Assembly: GCF_001514235.1 (NCBI RefSeq)
Contig: NZ_KQ948928.1
Coordinates: forward strand, 124,001-188,000
Reading direction: 5' to 3'
DNA: 64,000 bases
From: Streptomyces caeruleatus
GTDB taxonomy: Bacteria > Actinomycetota > Actinomycetes > Streptomycetales > Streptomycetaceae
Positions 42,560-50,783 of the stretch are shown here, one piece after another; the first letter of the stretch is position 1; each line of letters opens with the position of its first letter. The position numbers were made by a program, and so were the translations under genes. The notes beneath the pieces were generated by a model. The model searched no databases. It was not told the DNA's origin and worked only from the letters and a program-made list of their open reading frames with translations.

Positions 42560-44608
42560 GTGTCCAAACTGACCGACGTGCCCAAACGGATTCTGATCGG
42601 GCGCGCGCTGCGCAGCGACCGGCTGGCGGAAACGCTCCTGCCGAAGCGCATCGCACTGCCCGTCTTTGCCTCCGACCCGCTGTCCTCCGTGGCATACGCG
42701 CCCGGAGAAGTACTGCTGGTCCTCTCCATCGCGGGCGTGTCGGCGTACCACTTCAGCCCCTGGATCGCGGTCGCGGTCGTCGTGCTGATGTTCACCGTGG
42801 TCGCCTCCTACCGGCAGAACGTGCACGCCTACCCGAGCGGCGGCGGCGACTACGAGGTGGCGACCACCAACCTCGGCCCCAAGGCGGGCCTGACGGTGGC
42901 CAGCGCGCTCCTGGTCGACTACGTGCTGACCGTCGCCGTCTCCATCTCCTCCGGCATCGAGAACCTCGGCTCCGCGATCCCGTTCGTGGTCGAGCACAAG
43001 GTCGAGTGCGCGGCCGCGGTGATCCTGCTGCTGACGGTGATGAACCTGCGCGGCGTCCGGGAGTCCGGCAGCCTCTTCGCGATCCCGACGTACGTCTTCG
43101 TCGCGGGCGTCTTCATCATGATCGCGTGGGGTGCGTTCCGGGGGCTGGTCCTGGACGACACCATGCGGGCGCCCACGGCGTCGTACGAGATCAAACCGGA
43201 GCACGAGGGGCTCGCGGGCTTCGCGCTCGTCTTCCTCCTCCTGCGCGCCTTCTCCTCCGGCTGTGCCGCGCTCACGGGTGTCGAGGCGATCTCCAACGGC
43301 GTCCCGGCCTTCCGCAAGCCCAAGTCGAAGAACGCGGCGACCACGCTCGCGGCGATGGGCCTGCTCGCCGTCACCATGTTCTGCGGCATCATCGTGCTCG
43401 CGCTGGTGACCAAGGTCCGCATGGCCGAGAACCCGGCCGTCGACCTGATCAAGGACGGCGCCGCGGTCGGCTCCGGCTATGTGCAGAACCCGGTGATCAC
43501 GCAGGTCGCCGAGGCCGTCTTCGGCAAGGGCAGCTTCTTCTTCATCGTGCTCGCCGCGGCCACCGCACTGGTGCTGTTCCTCGCGGCCAACACCGCCTAC
43601 AACGGCTTCCCGGTGCTCGGCTCGATCCTCGCCCAGGACCGCTACCTGCCGCGCCAGCTGCACACCCGCGGTGACCGGCTCGCCTTCTCCAACGGCATCG
43701 TGCTGCTGGCCGGAGCCGCCATGCTCCTGGTCTGGATCTACGGCGCCGACTCCACCCGCCTGATCCAGCTCTACATCGTCGGCGTGTTCGTGTCCTTCAC
43801 GCTCAGCCAGACCGGCATGGTCCGCCACTGGAACCGCCTCCTGGCCACCGAGAAGGACCAGGCCAAGCGCCGCCACATGATCCGCTCCCGCGCGATCAAC
43901 ACCTTCGGCGCCTTCTTCACCGGCCTCGTCCTGATCGTCGTACTCGTCACCAAGTTCACGCACGGCGCCTGGGTGGCCCTGCTCGGCATGGTGATCTTCT
44001 ACGGCACGATGACGGCGATCCGCCGCCACTACGACCACGTCTCCGAGGAACTCGCCGCCCCCGAGGGCCCGAGCGACGACAGCGTACGGCCGTCCCGCGT
44101 GCACTCGGTCGTCCTGGTCTCCAAGATCCACCGCCCCGCCCTGCGCGCCCTGGCCTACGCCAAGCTGCTGCGCTCGGACACGCTGGAGGCGCTCAGCGTC
44201 AACGTCGACCCGGCGGAGACCAAGGCGCTGCGCGAGGAGTGGGAGCGGCGCGGGATCGACGTACCGCTGAAGGTGCTCGACTCGCCCTACCGCGAGATCA
44301 CGCGGCCGATCATCGAGTACGTGAAGGGGCTGCGCAAGGAGTCCCCGCGCGACGCGGTGTCGGTGATCATCCCCGAGTACGTGGTCGGCCACTGGTACGA
44401 GCATCTGCTGCACAACCAGAGCGCGCTCAGGCTGAAGGGCCGGCTGCTGTTCACCCCGGGCATCATGGTGACGTCCGTGCCCTACCAGCTCCAGTCGTCC
44501 GAGGTCGCCAAGGCCAGGGCCCGCAAGCGGCAGGACTGGAACGCGCCGGGATCGGTGCGGCGGGGGCCGGCCCAGGAGCGGGCGAAGGAGCCGGACGCCC
44601 AGCGCTGA
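42560..44608 (+). CDS. KimA-like APC-superfamily potassium transporter
   Basis: A 682-residue membrane protein with about twelve helices (residues 40-480) and a long cytoplasmic C-terminal domain. It follows B. subtilis KimA (formerly YdaO) segment for segment: S-D-P-L-S-S-V-A-Y-A-P, Y-P-S-G-G-G-D-Y, D-Y-V-L-T-V-A-V-S, L-T-G-V-E-A-I-S-N, A-A-N-T-A-Y-N-G-F-P and F-T-L-S-Q-T-G-M. KimA is a high-affinity K+/H+ symporter inhibited by c-di-AMP. GTG 42560 is the only start that gives the full N-terminus. The divergent RCK pair may regulate it. Confidence 0.87.
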   Translation: MSKLTDVPKRILIGRALRSDRLAETLLPKRIALPVFASDPLSSVAYAPGEVLLVLSIAGVSAYHFSPWIAVAVVVLMFTVVASYRQNVHAYPSGGGDYEVATTNLGPKAGLTVASALLVDYVLTVAVSISSGIENLGSAIPFVVEHKVECAAAVILLLTVMNLRGVRESGSLFAIPTYVFVAGVFIMIAWGAFRGLVLDDTMRAPTASYEIKPEHEGLAGFALVFLLLRAFSSGCAALTGVEAISNGVPAFRKPKSKNAATTLAAMGLLAVTMFCGIIVLALVTKVRMAENPAVDLIKDGAAVGSGYVQNPVITQVAEAVFGKGSFFFIVLAAATALVLFLAANTAYNGFPVLGSILAQDRYLPRQLHTRGDRLAFSNGIVLLAGAAMLLVWIYGADSTRLIQLYIVGVFVSFTLSQTGMVRHWNRLLATEKDQAKRRHMIRSRAINTFGAFFTGLVLIVVLVTKFTHGAWVALLGMVIFYGTMTAIRRHYDHVSEELAAPEGPSDDSVRPSRVHSVVLVSKIHRPALRALAYAKLLRSDTLEALSVNVDPAETKALREEWERRGIDVPLKVLDSPYREITRPIIEYVKGLRKESPRDAVSVIIPEYVVGHWYEHLLHNQSALRLKGRLLFTPGIMVTSVPYQLQSSEVAKARARKRQDWNAPGSVRRGPAQERAKEPDAQR

Positions 44609-44639
44609 CCGGGGCGCTGGCCGGGGCGCTGACCGGGGC
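44604..44639. repeat. Three 12-bp tandem repeats
   Basis: GCTGACCGGGGC, GCTGGCCGGGGC and GCTGACCGGGGC follow each other at and after the kimA-like stop codon. Confidence 0.75.
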
Positions 44640-44740
44640 GGGGCACGGGTTCGAGCACGTAGACTGGTGGGCTGTTGTCAGGCCCTCCGCAGCCCTTGGG
44701 GAGAGGGCCGCATCCCCTCTCGATCTGGAGTCACCCCACC

Positions 44741-46069
44741 ATGCAGGCAGAACCGAAGAAGTCGCTGGTGGGGGAGGAGTACGAGGTCGAGATCGGCCCC
44801 GTCGCCCACGGCGGGCACTGCATCGCCCGCACCGACGCCGGACAGGTGCTGTTCGTCCGGCACGCGCTGCCCGGCGAGCGGGTCGTGGCCCGGGTGACCG
44901 AGGGCGAGGAGGGCGACCGCTTCCTGCGCGCCGACGCGGTGGAGGTCCTGGACGCCTCCAAGGACCGCATCGAGGCGCCCTGCCCCTTCGCCGGGCCCGG
45001 CCGCTGCGGCGGCTGCGACTGGCAGCACGCCAAGCCCGGGGCGCAGCGTCGGCTGAAGGGCGAGGTCATCGCCGAGCAGTTGCAGCGGCTCGCGGGACTG
45101 ACGCCGGAGGACGTCGGCTGGGACGGCACGGTGATGCCGGCCGAGGGCGACAAGCTGCCCGCCGGACAGGTGCCGCAGTGGCGCACGCGCGTGCAGTACG
45201 CCGTCGACGCCGACGGGCACGCCGGACTGCGCCGGCACCGCTCGCACGAGGTCGAGCCGATCGACCACTGCATGATCGCCGCGGAGGGTGTCAGCGAGCT
45301 GGGCATCGAGAAGCGGGACTGGACGGGCATGGCGTCGGTCGAGGCCATCGCGGCGACGGGTTCGCAGGACCGCCAGGTGATCCTCACGCCGCGGCCGGGG
45401 GCACGCCTGCCGATCGTGGAGCTCGACCGCCCGGTGTCGGTGATGCGGGTCGGCGAGAAGGACGGCGGCACGCACCGCGTCCACGGCCGCCCGTTCGTCC
45501 GCGAACGCGCCGACGGCCGTACGCACCGCGTCGGCAGCGGCGGCTTCTGGCAGGTCCACCCGAAGGCCGCGGACACCCTTGTGACCGCCGTCATGCAGGG
45601 CCTGCTGCCCCGCAAGGGCGAGATGGCCCTCGACCTCTACTGCGGAGTGGGCCTCTTCGCAGGCGCCCTCGCCGACCGCCTCGGCGACAAGGGCGCGGTC
45701 CTCGGCATCGAGTCCGGCAAGCGCGCGGTGGAGGACGCCCGGCACAACCTCGCCGAGTTCGACCGCGTGCGGATCGAACAGGGCAAGGTCGAGGCGGTGC
45801 TGCCGCGCACGGGGATCACCGAGGTGGACCTGATCGTGCTGGATCCGCCGCGGGCTGGGGCCGGGCGGGGTACGGTCGCGCATCTCGCGTCGCTGGGGGC
45901 TCGGCGGATCGCTTATGTGGCTTGCGATCCGGCGGCTTTGGCGCGGGATTTGGGGTATTTCGGGGAGGGGGGGTATCGGGTGCGGATGTTGCGGGCGTTT
46001 GATTTGTTTCCGATGACTCATCATGTGGAGTGCGTTGCGATCCTTGAACCGGCCGCGAAGGGCTCCTGA
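44741..46069 (+). CDS. 23S rRNA (uracil-5-)-methyltransferase, RlmD/TrmA family
   Basis: A 442-residue SAM-dependent RNA methyltransferase. It has an N-terminal TRAM domain, four iron-sulfur cysteines (Cys81, Cys89, Cys92, Cys177), the SAM motif L-D-L-Y-C-G-V-G-L-F near residue 304, D-P-P-R-A-G near 371, and the catalytic Cys in V-A-C-D-P-A-A-L-A-R. It makes m5U in RNA. ATG 44741 is preceded by GGAG at longer than usual distance. The last 200 bases switch to T-rich third positions, unlike the rest of the gene. Confidence 0.88.
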   Translation: MQAEPKKSLVGEEYEVEIGPVAHGGHCIARTDAGQVLFVRHALPGERVVARVTEGEEGDRFLRADAVEVLDASKDRIEAPCPFAGPGRCGGCDWQHAKPGAQRRLKGEVIAEQLQRLAGLTPEDVGWDGTVMPAEGDKLPAGQVPQWRTRVQYAVDADGHAGLRRHRSHEVEPIDHCMIAAEGVSELGIEKRDWTGMASVEAIAATGSQDRQVILTPRPGARLPIVELDRPVSVMRVGEKDGGTHRVHGRPFVRERADGRTHRVGSGGFWQVHPKAADTLVTAVMQGLLPRKGEMALDLYCGVGLFAGALADRLGDKGAVLGIESGKRAVEDARHNLAEFDRVRIEQGKVEAVLPRTGITEVDLIVLDPPRAGAGRGTVAHLASLGARRIAYVACDPAALARDLGYFGEGGYRVRMLRAFDLFPMTHHVECVAILEPAAKGS

Positions 46070-46310
46070 GCTTGGGTTTTGTGCGTGCGCATTGTGTGCG
46101 GTGTGGGCGTTACGGGCGATGTCTTGGCGCTCGTTCTGATGGGGTGGCAGGCGGCTTCTGGGCACGTCAGACCCTGGCTATGTGGCGACTGCCGGTGGGG
46201 TGTTGAGGGCTGGTGACGCTCTCGGCGATGCAGCCGGAAGTCCCAGAGCTGTCCGAAGGGAACCCCCACGGCAGGGAGCCGAGGAGCACCCCTGGTCCTG
46301 ATGCGCACTC

Positions 46311-46845
46311 GTGTACGCGGTCCGGAACCTCGTCCGCCGAGCCTGTTCGGCGTTGGAGGCCGGAATGCGCGGAGTGCTGCTGCGGCCGGAGCAGGCCGCC
46401 TACAAGCAGGCCCGCCTGCTGGTCAACCAGCGGTTCGACGGCATCCGTCCGCAGGCGATCGCCCACCCGGCCGACGTCCACGACGTGGTCAAATGCGTGA
46501 ACTTCACCCGCACAAGCCGCATCCCGCTGGCCTTGCGCTCTCGAGCGGCGGCACCGCTTCACCGCCGTGGGTGGGGCCGGCGGCCTGCTCATTGACGTTC
46601 TCGGCGGCGCTGTCACCGACCGGTGCCGGGGCGTGACCGCCTTCCCCCACCGGGCCGCCGTCGACGTCGTGCAGGACCACTCCTGCTGGCACCAGTCCAC
46701 CGACCCCACACACGTCGACCGCGGACTCAAGCGGCTGCGCGACACCCACGCCCCCGTGCAGACCCACCCACCTCGGAACCGGCGGCTACGTCAGCGGCAT
46801 GGGCCCGGAACTCACCGACTGACGCAGTCACATGCCGCCCGGCCG
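46311..46845 (+). pseudogene. Remnant of a BBE-type FAD-linked oxidase
   Basis: Pieces of one protein family occur in order but in different frames. From about 46360 comes V-L-L-R-P-E-Q-A-A-Y-K-Q-A-R and N-Q-R-F-D-G-I-R-P-Q-A, matching the start of a berberine-bridge-type FAD-binding domain. From about 46630, in another frame, comes V-T-A-F-P-H-R-A-A-V-D-V, matching the C-terminal substrate domain, and a last piece T-H-L-G-T-G-G-Y-V-S-G-M-G-P-E-L-T-D ends at 46822. Most of the central domain is missing. This is a deleted, frameshifted pseudogene. Confidence 0.6.
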
Positions 46846-46923
46846 ACTGATGACGCCGCCGTCCGCCTACCTCGTCGCTGGGATCCGAAGTAAGCGAACG
46901 GGTGACGTTCGGCGTTTTCTCGC

Positions 46924-48855
46924 ATGGCAGCTGCCAGAGTGGGGCGCGTGCTCAGTAGTCGTGTTCGTCTGGTGGCCCTCTCGGCTGCCGCCGTGCTTGC
47001 CGTGGCCGCCGTTGTGGGCTGGGATCCGACGGGTCTCACTGAAGGGCCCGGGGCGAGCGAGGCGGTTGTCCGCGTGGACCAGGTCGGCTATGCCGCGGGC
47101 GCGGCCAAGATCGCCGTGGTGACGGGACCTGACGACGCTCTCGCCGACGCGGGCTTTGCGGTGATCGACGGTCAGGGCCACTCCGTTCTGACGGGTCGGG
47201 TCGGTCCCCGCACGGGTAGTTGGAACCGGCGCTTCACTTCCGTGCACACGGTGGACCTGTCCGCACTCACGGCGCCCGGCACCTACCGTCTGACCCTCAC
47301 CGGAACCGCGGCCGGCACCTCGCCCCGCTTCCGGGTGGCCCCGGCCCGGGAGTTGATGGCTTCCCTCGTCGAGCAGAACGTCCGGTTCTTCCAGGCCCAG
47401 CGCGACGGTGCGGAGGTTGTCGCGGAGGTCCTGCGCCGAAAGCCCTCCCATCTGAGCGACCGCCGGGCGACCGTGTACGTCACGCCCCGCTTCAGCGCCG
47501 ACGGCAGCCGGCTGCAGGACCGCCGGCTGATCCCGGCCGGCGGCCCCGTGGACGCCTCGGGTGGGTGGTTCGATGCCGGGGACTTCCTGAAGTTCACGCA
47601 CACGGCTTCCTACGCGGTGGTCCAACTGTTCCTGGCCGAGCGGGAGATGCCCGCCGCATCGGGGCTGTCGGCGGAGGCGGAGTACGGAGTGCGCTGGCTG
47701 GACCGGATGTGGGACGGAACGTCGGGCACGCTGTACGGGCAGGTCGGCCTCGGCGCGGGCAACGACGACATCGGCAACGACCACGATCTGTGGCGGCTGC
47801 CGGAGGCCGACGACGCACTGCGCACCGCACCCGGCGACACCGACTATCTGATCAGGCACCGTCCGGTCTTCCGCGCCAATGAGCCTGGCGCGCCGATCAG
47901 TCCGAATCTGGCGGGGCGGGTCGTGGCGGCCTTCGCGCTCGCAGCCCAGGCGGACTCCGACCCCGCGTCCGCCCGTCGCTGGCTCGACAAGGCCGCCGCG
48001 GTCTACGCCCGCGCTGACACGACGCCCACGGGGCAGCTTGTCACCGCCTACCCGGCGGCGTTCTACTCCGAGGAGTCGTGGCAGGACGACTTGGAACTCG
48101 GTGCTGCTGAACTCGCGCGTGCGGCGCGGGCACTGGGTGATGCGGCGCGAGCCGCCGAGTGGCAGCGCCAGGCCGGGGCCTGGGCGCGCGCCTACCTGGC
48201 CTCCGATGCGAAGGACTCCCTGGGTGTCGGGGATGTCAGCGCGCTCGCCCACGCGGAGCTCCTGGACTCACCTGACCACGGCGGCCGGCTGGCGGACGGG
48301 CTGAAGGCCGATCTCCGCCGCCAGCTGGCCGACGCCACCGACCGCGCCCGGGACGACCCGTTCGGGGCAGGCGCCGTCTACACGGACTTCGACGCCGTCC
48401 CGCGCACCTTCGGGCTGGTCACCACGGCCCTGCTTTACGCCCGGCTGACCGGTGAGCACCAGTACGACGTCTTCGCCGTCCGTCAGCGTGGTTGGGCCTT
48501 GGGCGCGAACCCTTGGGGCAGCAGCTTCGTGATCGGTGTCGGCGAGGTCTTCCCGCACTGCCCGGAGCACCCGGTGGCCAATCTGGCCGGCAGCCTGGAC
48601 GGCACCGGTGAGATCCTGCGCGGTGCCGTCGTCAACGGCCCCAACGGGGCTGACAAGTTCAAGGAGGACGGGTTCATGCGGGGCATGCGGCCCTGTGAGG
48701 CCGACCCCGGTCGGCCGTGGAGCGACTTCGACGGCCACGGCGCCCGCTACGTCGACCGTGTCGGCGCCTGGCAGACCGTCGAACCCGCCCTCGACTTCAC
48801 GTCGACCGCGCTGCTCGCCTTCGCCCTCTCCGGCAGCGGACCGGGGCAGCGGTGA
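46924..48855 (+). CDS. Glycoside hydrolase family 9 glucanase, exported or membrane anchored
   Basis: A 643-residue protein. A hydrophobic segment at about residues 14-33 is a signal peptide or anchor. An Ig-like CelD_N domain (about 45-140, V-D-Q-V-G-Y) precedes the (alpha/alpha)6 GH9 domain, whose catalytic base lies in G-G-W-F-D-A-G-D-F-L-K-F; the proton donor should be the Glu in T-V-E-P-A-L-D. GH9 enzymes cleave beta-1,4-glucans by inversion. No carbohydrate-binding module is present. ATG 46924 lacks a good ribosome site; GTG 46948 is possible. Confidence 0.85.
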   Translation: MAAARVGRVLSSRVRLVALSAAAVLAVAAVVGWDPTGLTEGPGASEAVVRVDQVGYAAGAAKIAVVTGPDDALADAGFAVIDGQGHSVLTGRVGPRTGSWNRRFTSVHTVDLSALTAPGTYRLTLTGTAAGTSPRFRVAPARELMASLVEQNVRFFQAQRDGAEVVAEVLRRKPSHLSDRRATVYVTPRFSADGSRLQDRRLIPAGGPVDASGGWFDAGDFLKFTHTASYAVVQLFLAEREMPAASGLSAEAEYGVRWLDRMWDGTSGTLYGQVGLGAGNDDIGNDHDLWRLPEADDALRTAPGDTDYLIRHRPVFRANEPGAPISPNLAGRVVAAFALAAQADSDPASARRWLDKAAAVYARADTTPTGQLVTAYPAAFYSEESWQDDLELGAAELARAARALGDAARAAEWQRQAGAWARAYLASDAKDSLGVGDVSALAHAELLDSPDHGGRLADGLKADLRRQLADATDRARDDPFGAGAVYTDFDAVPRTFGLVTTALLYARLTGEHQYDVFAVRQRGWALGANPWGSSFVIGVGEVFPHCPEHPVANLAGSLDGTGEILRGAVVNGPNGADKFKEDGFMRGMRPCEADPGRPWSDFDGHGARYVDRVGAWQTVEPALDFTSTALLAFALSGSGPGQR

Positions 48856-48939
48856 GGCATGCCGCGCGTCCGGGTGACGGCCCCGGTGCCCGGTGCTTGG
48901 CGCTGGTGTCCGGAACGCCGCCCGGTCGTTGGGCGCCGT

Positions 48940-50418
48940 ATGGGATGGATGAGCGGGCCCGTCATCAGTCGTGCTGCTTCGCGGATCCACGCAGTCGCTG
49001 ATACCCCGGCGGAGCGGCCGGTCCCGGAGGGGACGCAGGCCCCGCCTGTCCGCCGGCGACTCGATGGGCTGGACGCGTTTCGCGGCTGCCTCGTGGTTCT
49101 GCGCATCCTCGTCGGCAGCCAAGTGGCCTCCATCGCGGCATCGGTCATGCTGCACGCGGACGGCTTCGGGCTGACGGTCGCCGATCTCGTCTTCCCCGGC
49201 TTCCTGTTCATCATGGGCATGGCGATTCCGGTGTCGATGTCGGCCTTCCTCCGGCTACCGGCCGCGCGGGACGCGGCCGGACCGGATCGCCGCACTCATC
49301 TGCTGCGCATCGTGCGCCGAGCCGTTCTGCTGTACATGATCGGCATGTTCCTGGGCGTGTACCCGTTCCTGCCCGAAAATCTGGAGCACCTGCGGTTCGC
49401 CGGTGTGTTGCAGCGGCTGGGTGTCGTGTACCTGGTGGTGTCGCTGCTGTATGTGACGTGCGCCTGGTCGCTGCTGCCGGTCGGCGACCGGGCTGCCTCG
49501 GACGGTGAGGGCGCGCCGCGCACCGGCGTGCGTGCGCGAGGTGGCCGTGCCCTGGTCAAGGCGTTCCTGTTGGGTGGGTTCCCGCTGCTGTGCGCCGGCG
49601 TCTGGATCGTGTCGACGTACACCTTCCGCAACCCGTGGCCCGAGTGCACCGGTGTCCGCGGACTGGTGCCTGATTGCTCGCTGGAGGCGTATGTCGACAC
49701 GAACATGTGGGGTGTCGAGCACAACTTCGAAGGGCGGAGATTCGACCCGGAAGGGCTCATGTCGACGCTGGTGGCGGTGGTCAACTGCTGGGCCGGCCTT
49801 GCCGTCGGCATGGACATCGTCCGGAACATGGCTCGCTACGGCGCGACCCGTGGCGTGCGCAGGCGCGCGTCCTCGCTGATCGCCATCGGCGCGGCGGGTG
49901 CCGGGGGCGGCCTCGCGCTCGGCCTGGTCATCCCGATCGGCAAACCCTTGTGGACTCCGTCGTATGCCCTCGTGACCGTCGGGATCATGACGGTCGGCTT
50001 CGGCCTTGTCCTCCTGGCGTTCGACGGCGGGCTGTGGCCGAAGCCCGGCGGTACGGCCCGATCCGGCCGTGCCGGGATGAGCGCCGCTGTCCGCAGGGGA
50101 CTCGTGCCCGGCCGTGCCGGGATGAGCGCCGCTGTCCGCAGGGGGCTCGTGCCCGTGGGCGACACACTGGTGGCTCTGGGCCGCAATCCGCTGTTCTTCT
50201 ACATCCTGTCCGAGCTGGTCATCACCACCCTGAACTACATTCCGGTCCGGTACCACGGCAGGGAGGAGTCGCTGTGGAGCGTGGGAGCCGAAGTCGGGCT
50301 CGCCTCATGGATGCCCGGACCGCCGGCGAGCATGGTGTGGGCGTTGCTGTGGCTGCTGCTGTTCTACGTACCGCTCGCACGGCTGCTCGTGGCGCGCGGA
50401 TGGTACATCCGGGTGTGA
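48940..50418 (+). CDS. HGSNAT/DUF5009-like membrane acyltransferase
   Basis: A protein of about 492 residues with about ten membrane helices. The entry segment R-R-L-D-G-L-D-A-F-R-G and the loop near D-L-V-F-P-G-F-L-F-I-M-G match bacterial relatives of heparan-alpha-glucosaminide N-acetyltransferase, which acetylate terminal amino sugars across the membrane. Between two late helices lies a perfect 15-residue tandem duplication (G-R-A-G-M-S-A-A-V-R-R-G-L-V-P twice). The start is uncertain: 48859, 48940 and 48949 are all in frame. It lies 84 nt after GH9 and reads the same way. Confidence 0.75.
   Translation: MGWMSGPVISRAASRIHAVADTPAERPVPEGTQAPPVRRRLDGLDAFRGCLVVLRILVGSQVASIAASVMLHADGFGLTVADLVFPGFLFIMGMAIPVSMSAFLRLPAARDAAGPDRRTHLLRIVRRAVLLYMIGMFLGVYPFLPENLEHLRFAGVLQRLGVVYLVVSLLYVTCAWSLLPVGDRAASDGEGAPRTGVRARGGRALVKAFLLGGFPLLCAGVWIVSTYTFRNPWPECTGVRGLVPDCSLEAYVDTNMWGVEHNFEGRRFDPEGLMSTLVAVVNCWAGLAVGMDIVRNMARYGATRGVRRRASSLIAIGAAGAGGGLALGLVIPIGKPLWTPSYALVTVGIMTVGFGLVLLAFDGGLWPKPGGTARSGRAGMSAAVRRGLVPGRAGMSAAVRRGLVPVGDTLVALGRNPLFFYILSELVITTLNYIPVRYHGREESLWSVGAEVGLASWMPGPPASMVWALLWLLLFYVPLARLLVARGWYIRV
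50065..50154 (+). repeat. 45-bp tandem duplication inside the membrane acyltransferase gene
   Basis: Units 50065-50109 and 50110-50154 differ at one base (ggggac versus gggggc), a silent change. The unit is a multiple of three, so the frame is kept and 15 residues are duplicated. Near-identity implies a recent event. Confidence 0.9.
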
Positions 50419-50546
50419 CGGCACGGCCAGACGCGCTCCATACGGCAGGGGGCGGAGAGATCGACGTTCATGCCTCAGCACCCCGAAGCCGCGCCCGATC
50501 ATCGGCGCGAGGTACGTCCCCCTGAGTCTCCATCGCTGAATGGCCT

Positions 50547-50783
50547 GTGACCTGCGAGGATGAGACTCGTTCTCCCCACGTGATCTTCGACCCCTCGCAC
50601 CGCACAGCCGTTCCTCCCGTCTGCTGCGATCCCCGGGGCCGCCGTCGGCGGGCTCTGACCGTCGCGGGATCCCTGGTGTGTGCCGGATGCCTGCTCGTCC
50701 TCGCTGTGGCAGCGGGCGTACTGTACGTCGATCCCCACGCGCCGGCACAGGCAGGCACCGTCACCGCGGACACGGCACGATGA
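50547..50783 (+). CDS. Small single-helix membrane protein (MatA-like position)
   Basis: A 78-residue protein with a basic R-R-R-R-A-L cluster followed by a 22-residue hydrophobic helix (about 38-60) and a short external tail. Its stop overlaps the start of the deacetylase/glycosyltransferase gene (ATGA), implying co-translation. In Streptomyces the matAB locus similarly pairs a small membrane protein with a bifunctional PNAG-type synthase; family membership is inferred from position and topology only. The GTG start at 50547 is tentative. Confidence 0.55.
   Translation: MTCEDETRSPHVIFDPSHRTAVPPVCCDPRGRRRRALTVAGSLVCAGCLLVLAVAAGVLYVDPHAPAQAGTVTADTAR

Noticed and set aside
42545..44413. 622-codon minus-strand open frame over the KimA-like gene
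   Set aside because: Highly repetitive charged translation with no hydrophobic or family features; the plus-strand KimA homologue is unambiguous.
44604..44639. Treating the three 12-bp repeats as a regulatory array
   Set aside because: They straddle a stop codon and are simple GC-rich repeats with no symmetry; probably replication slippage.
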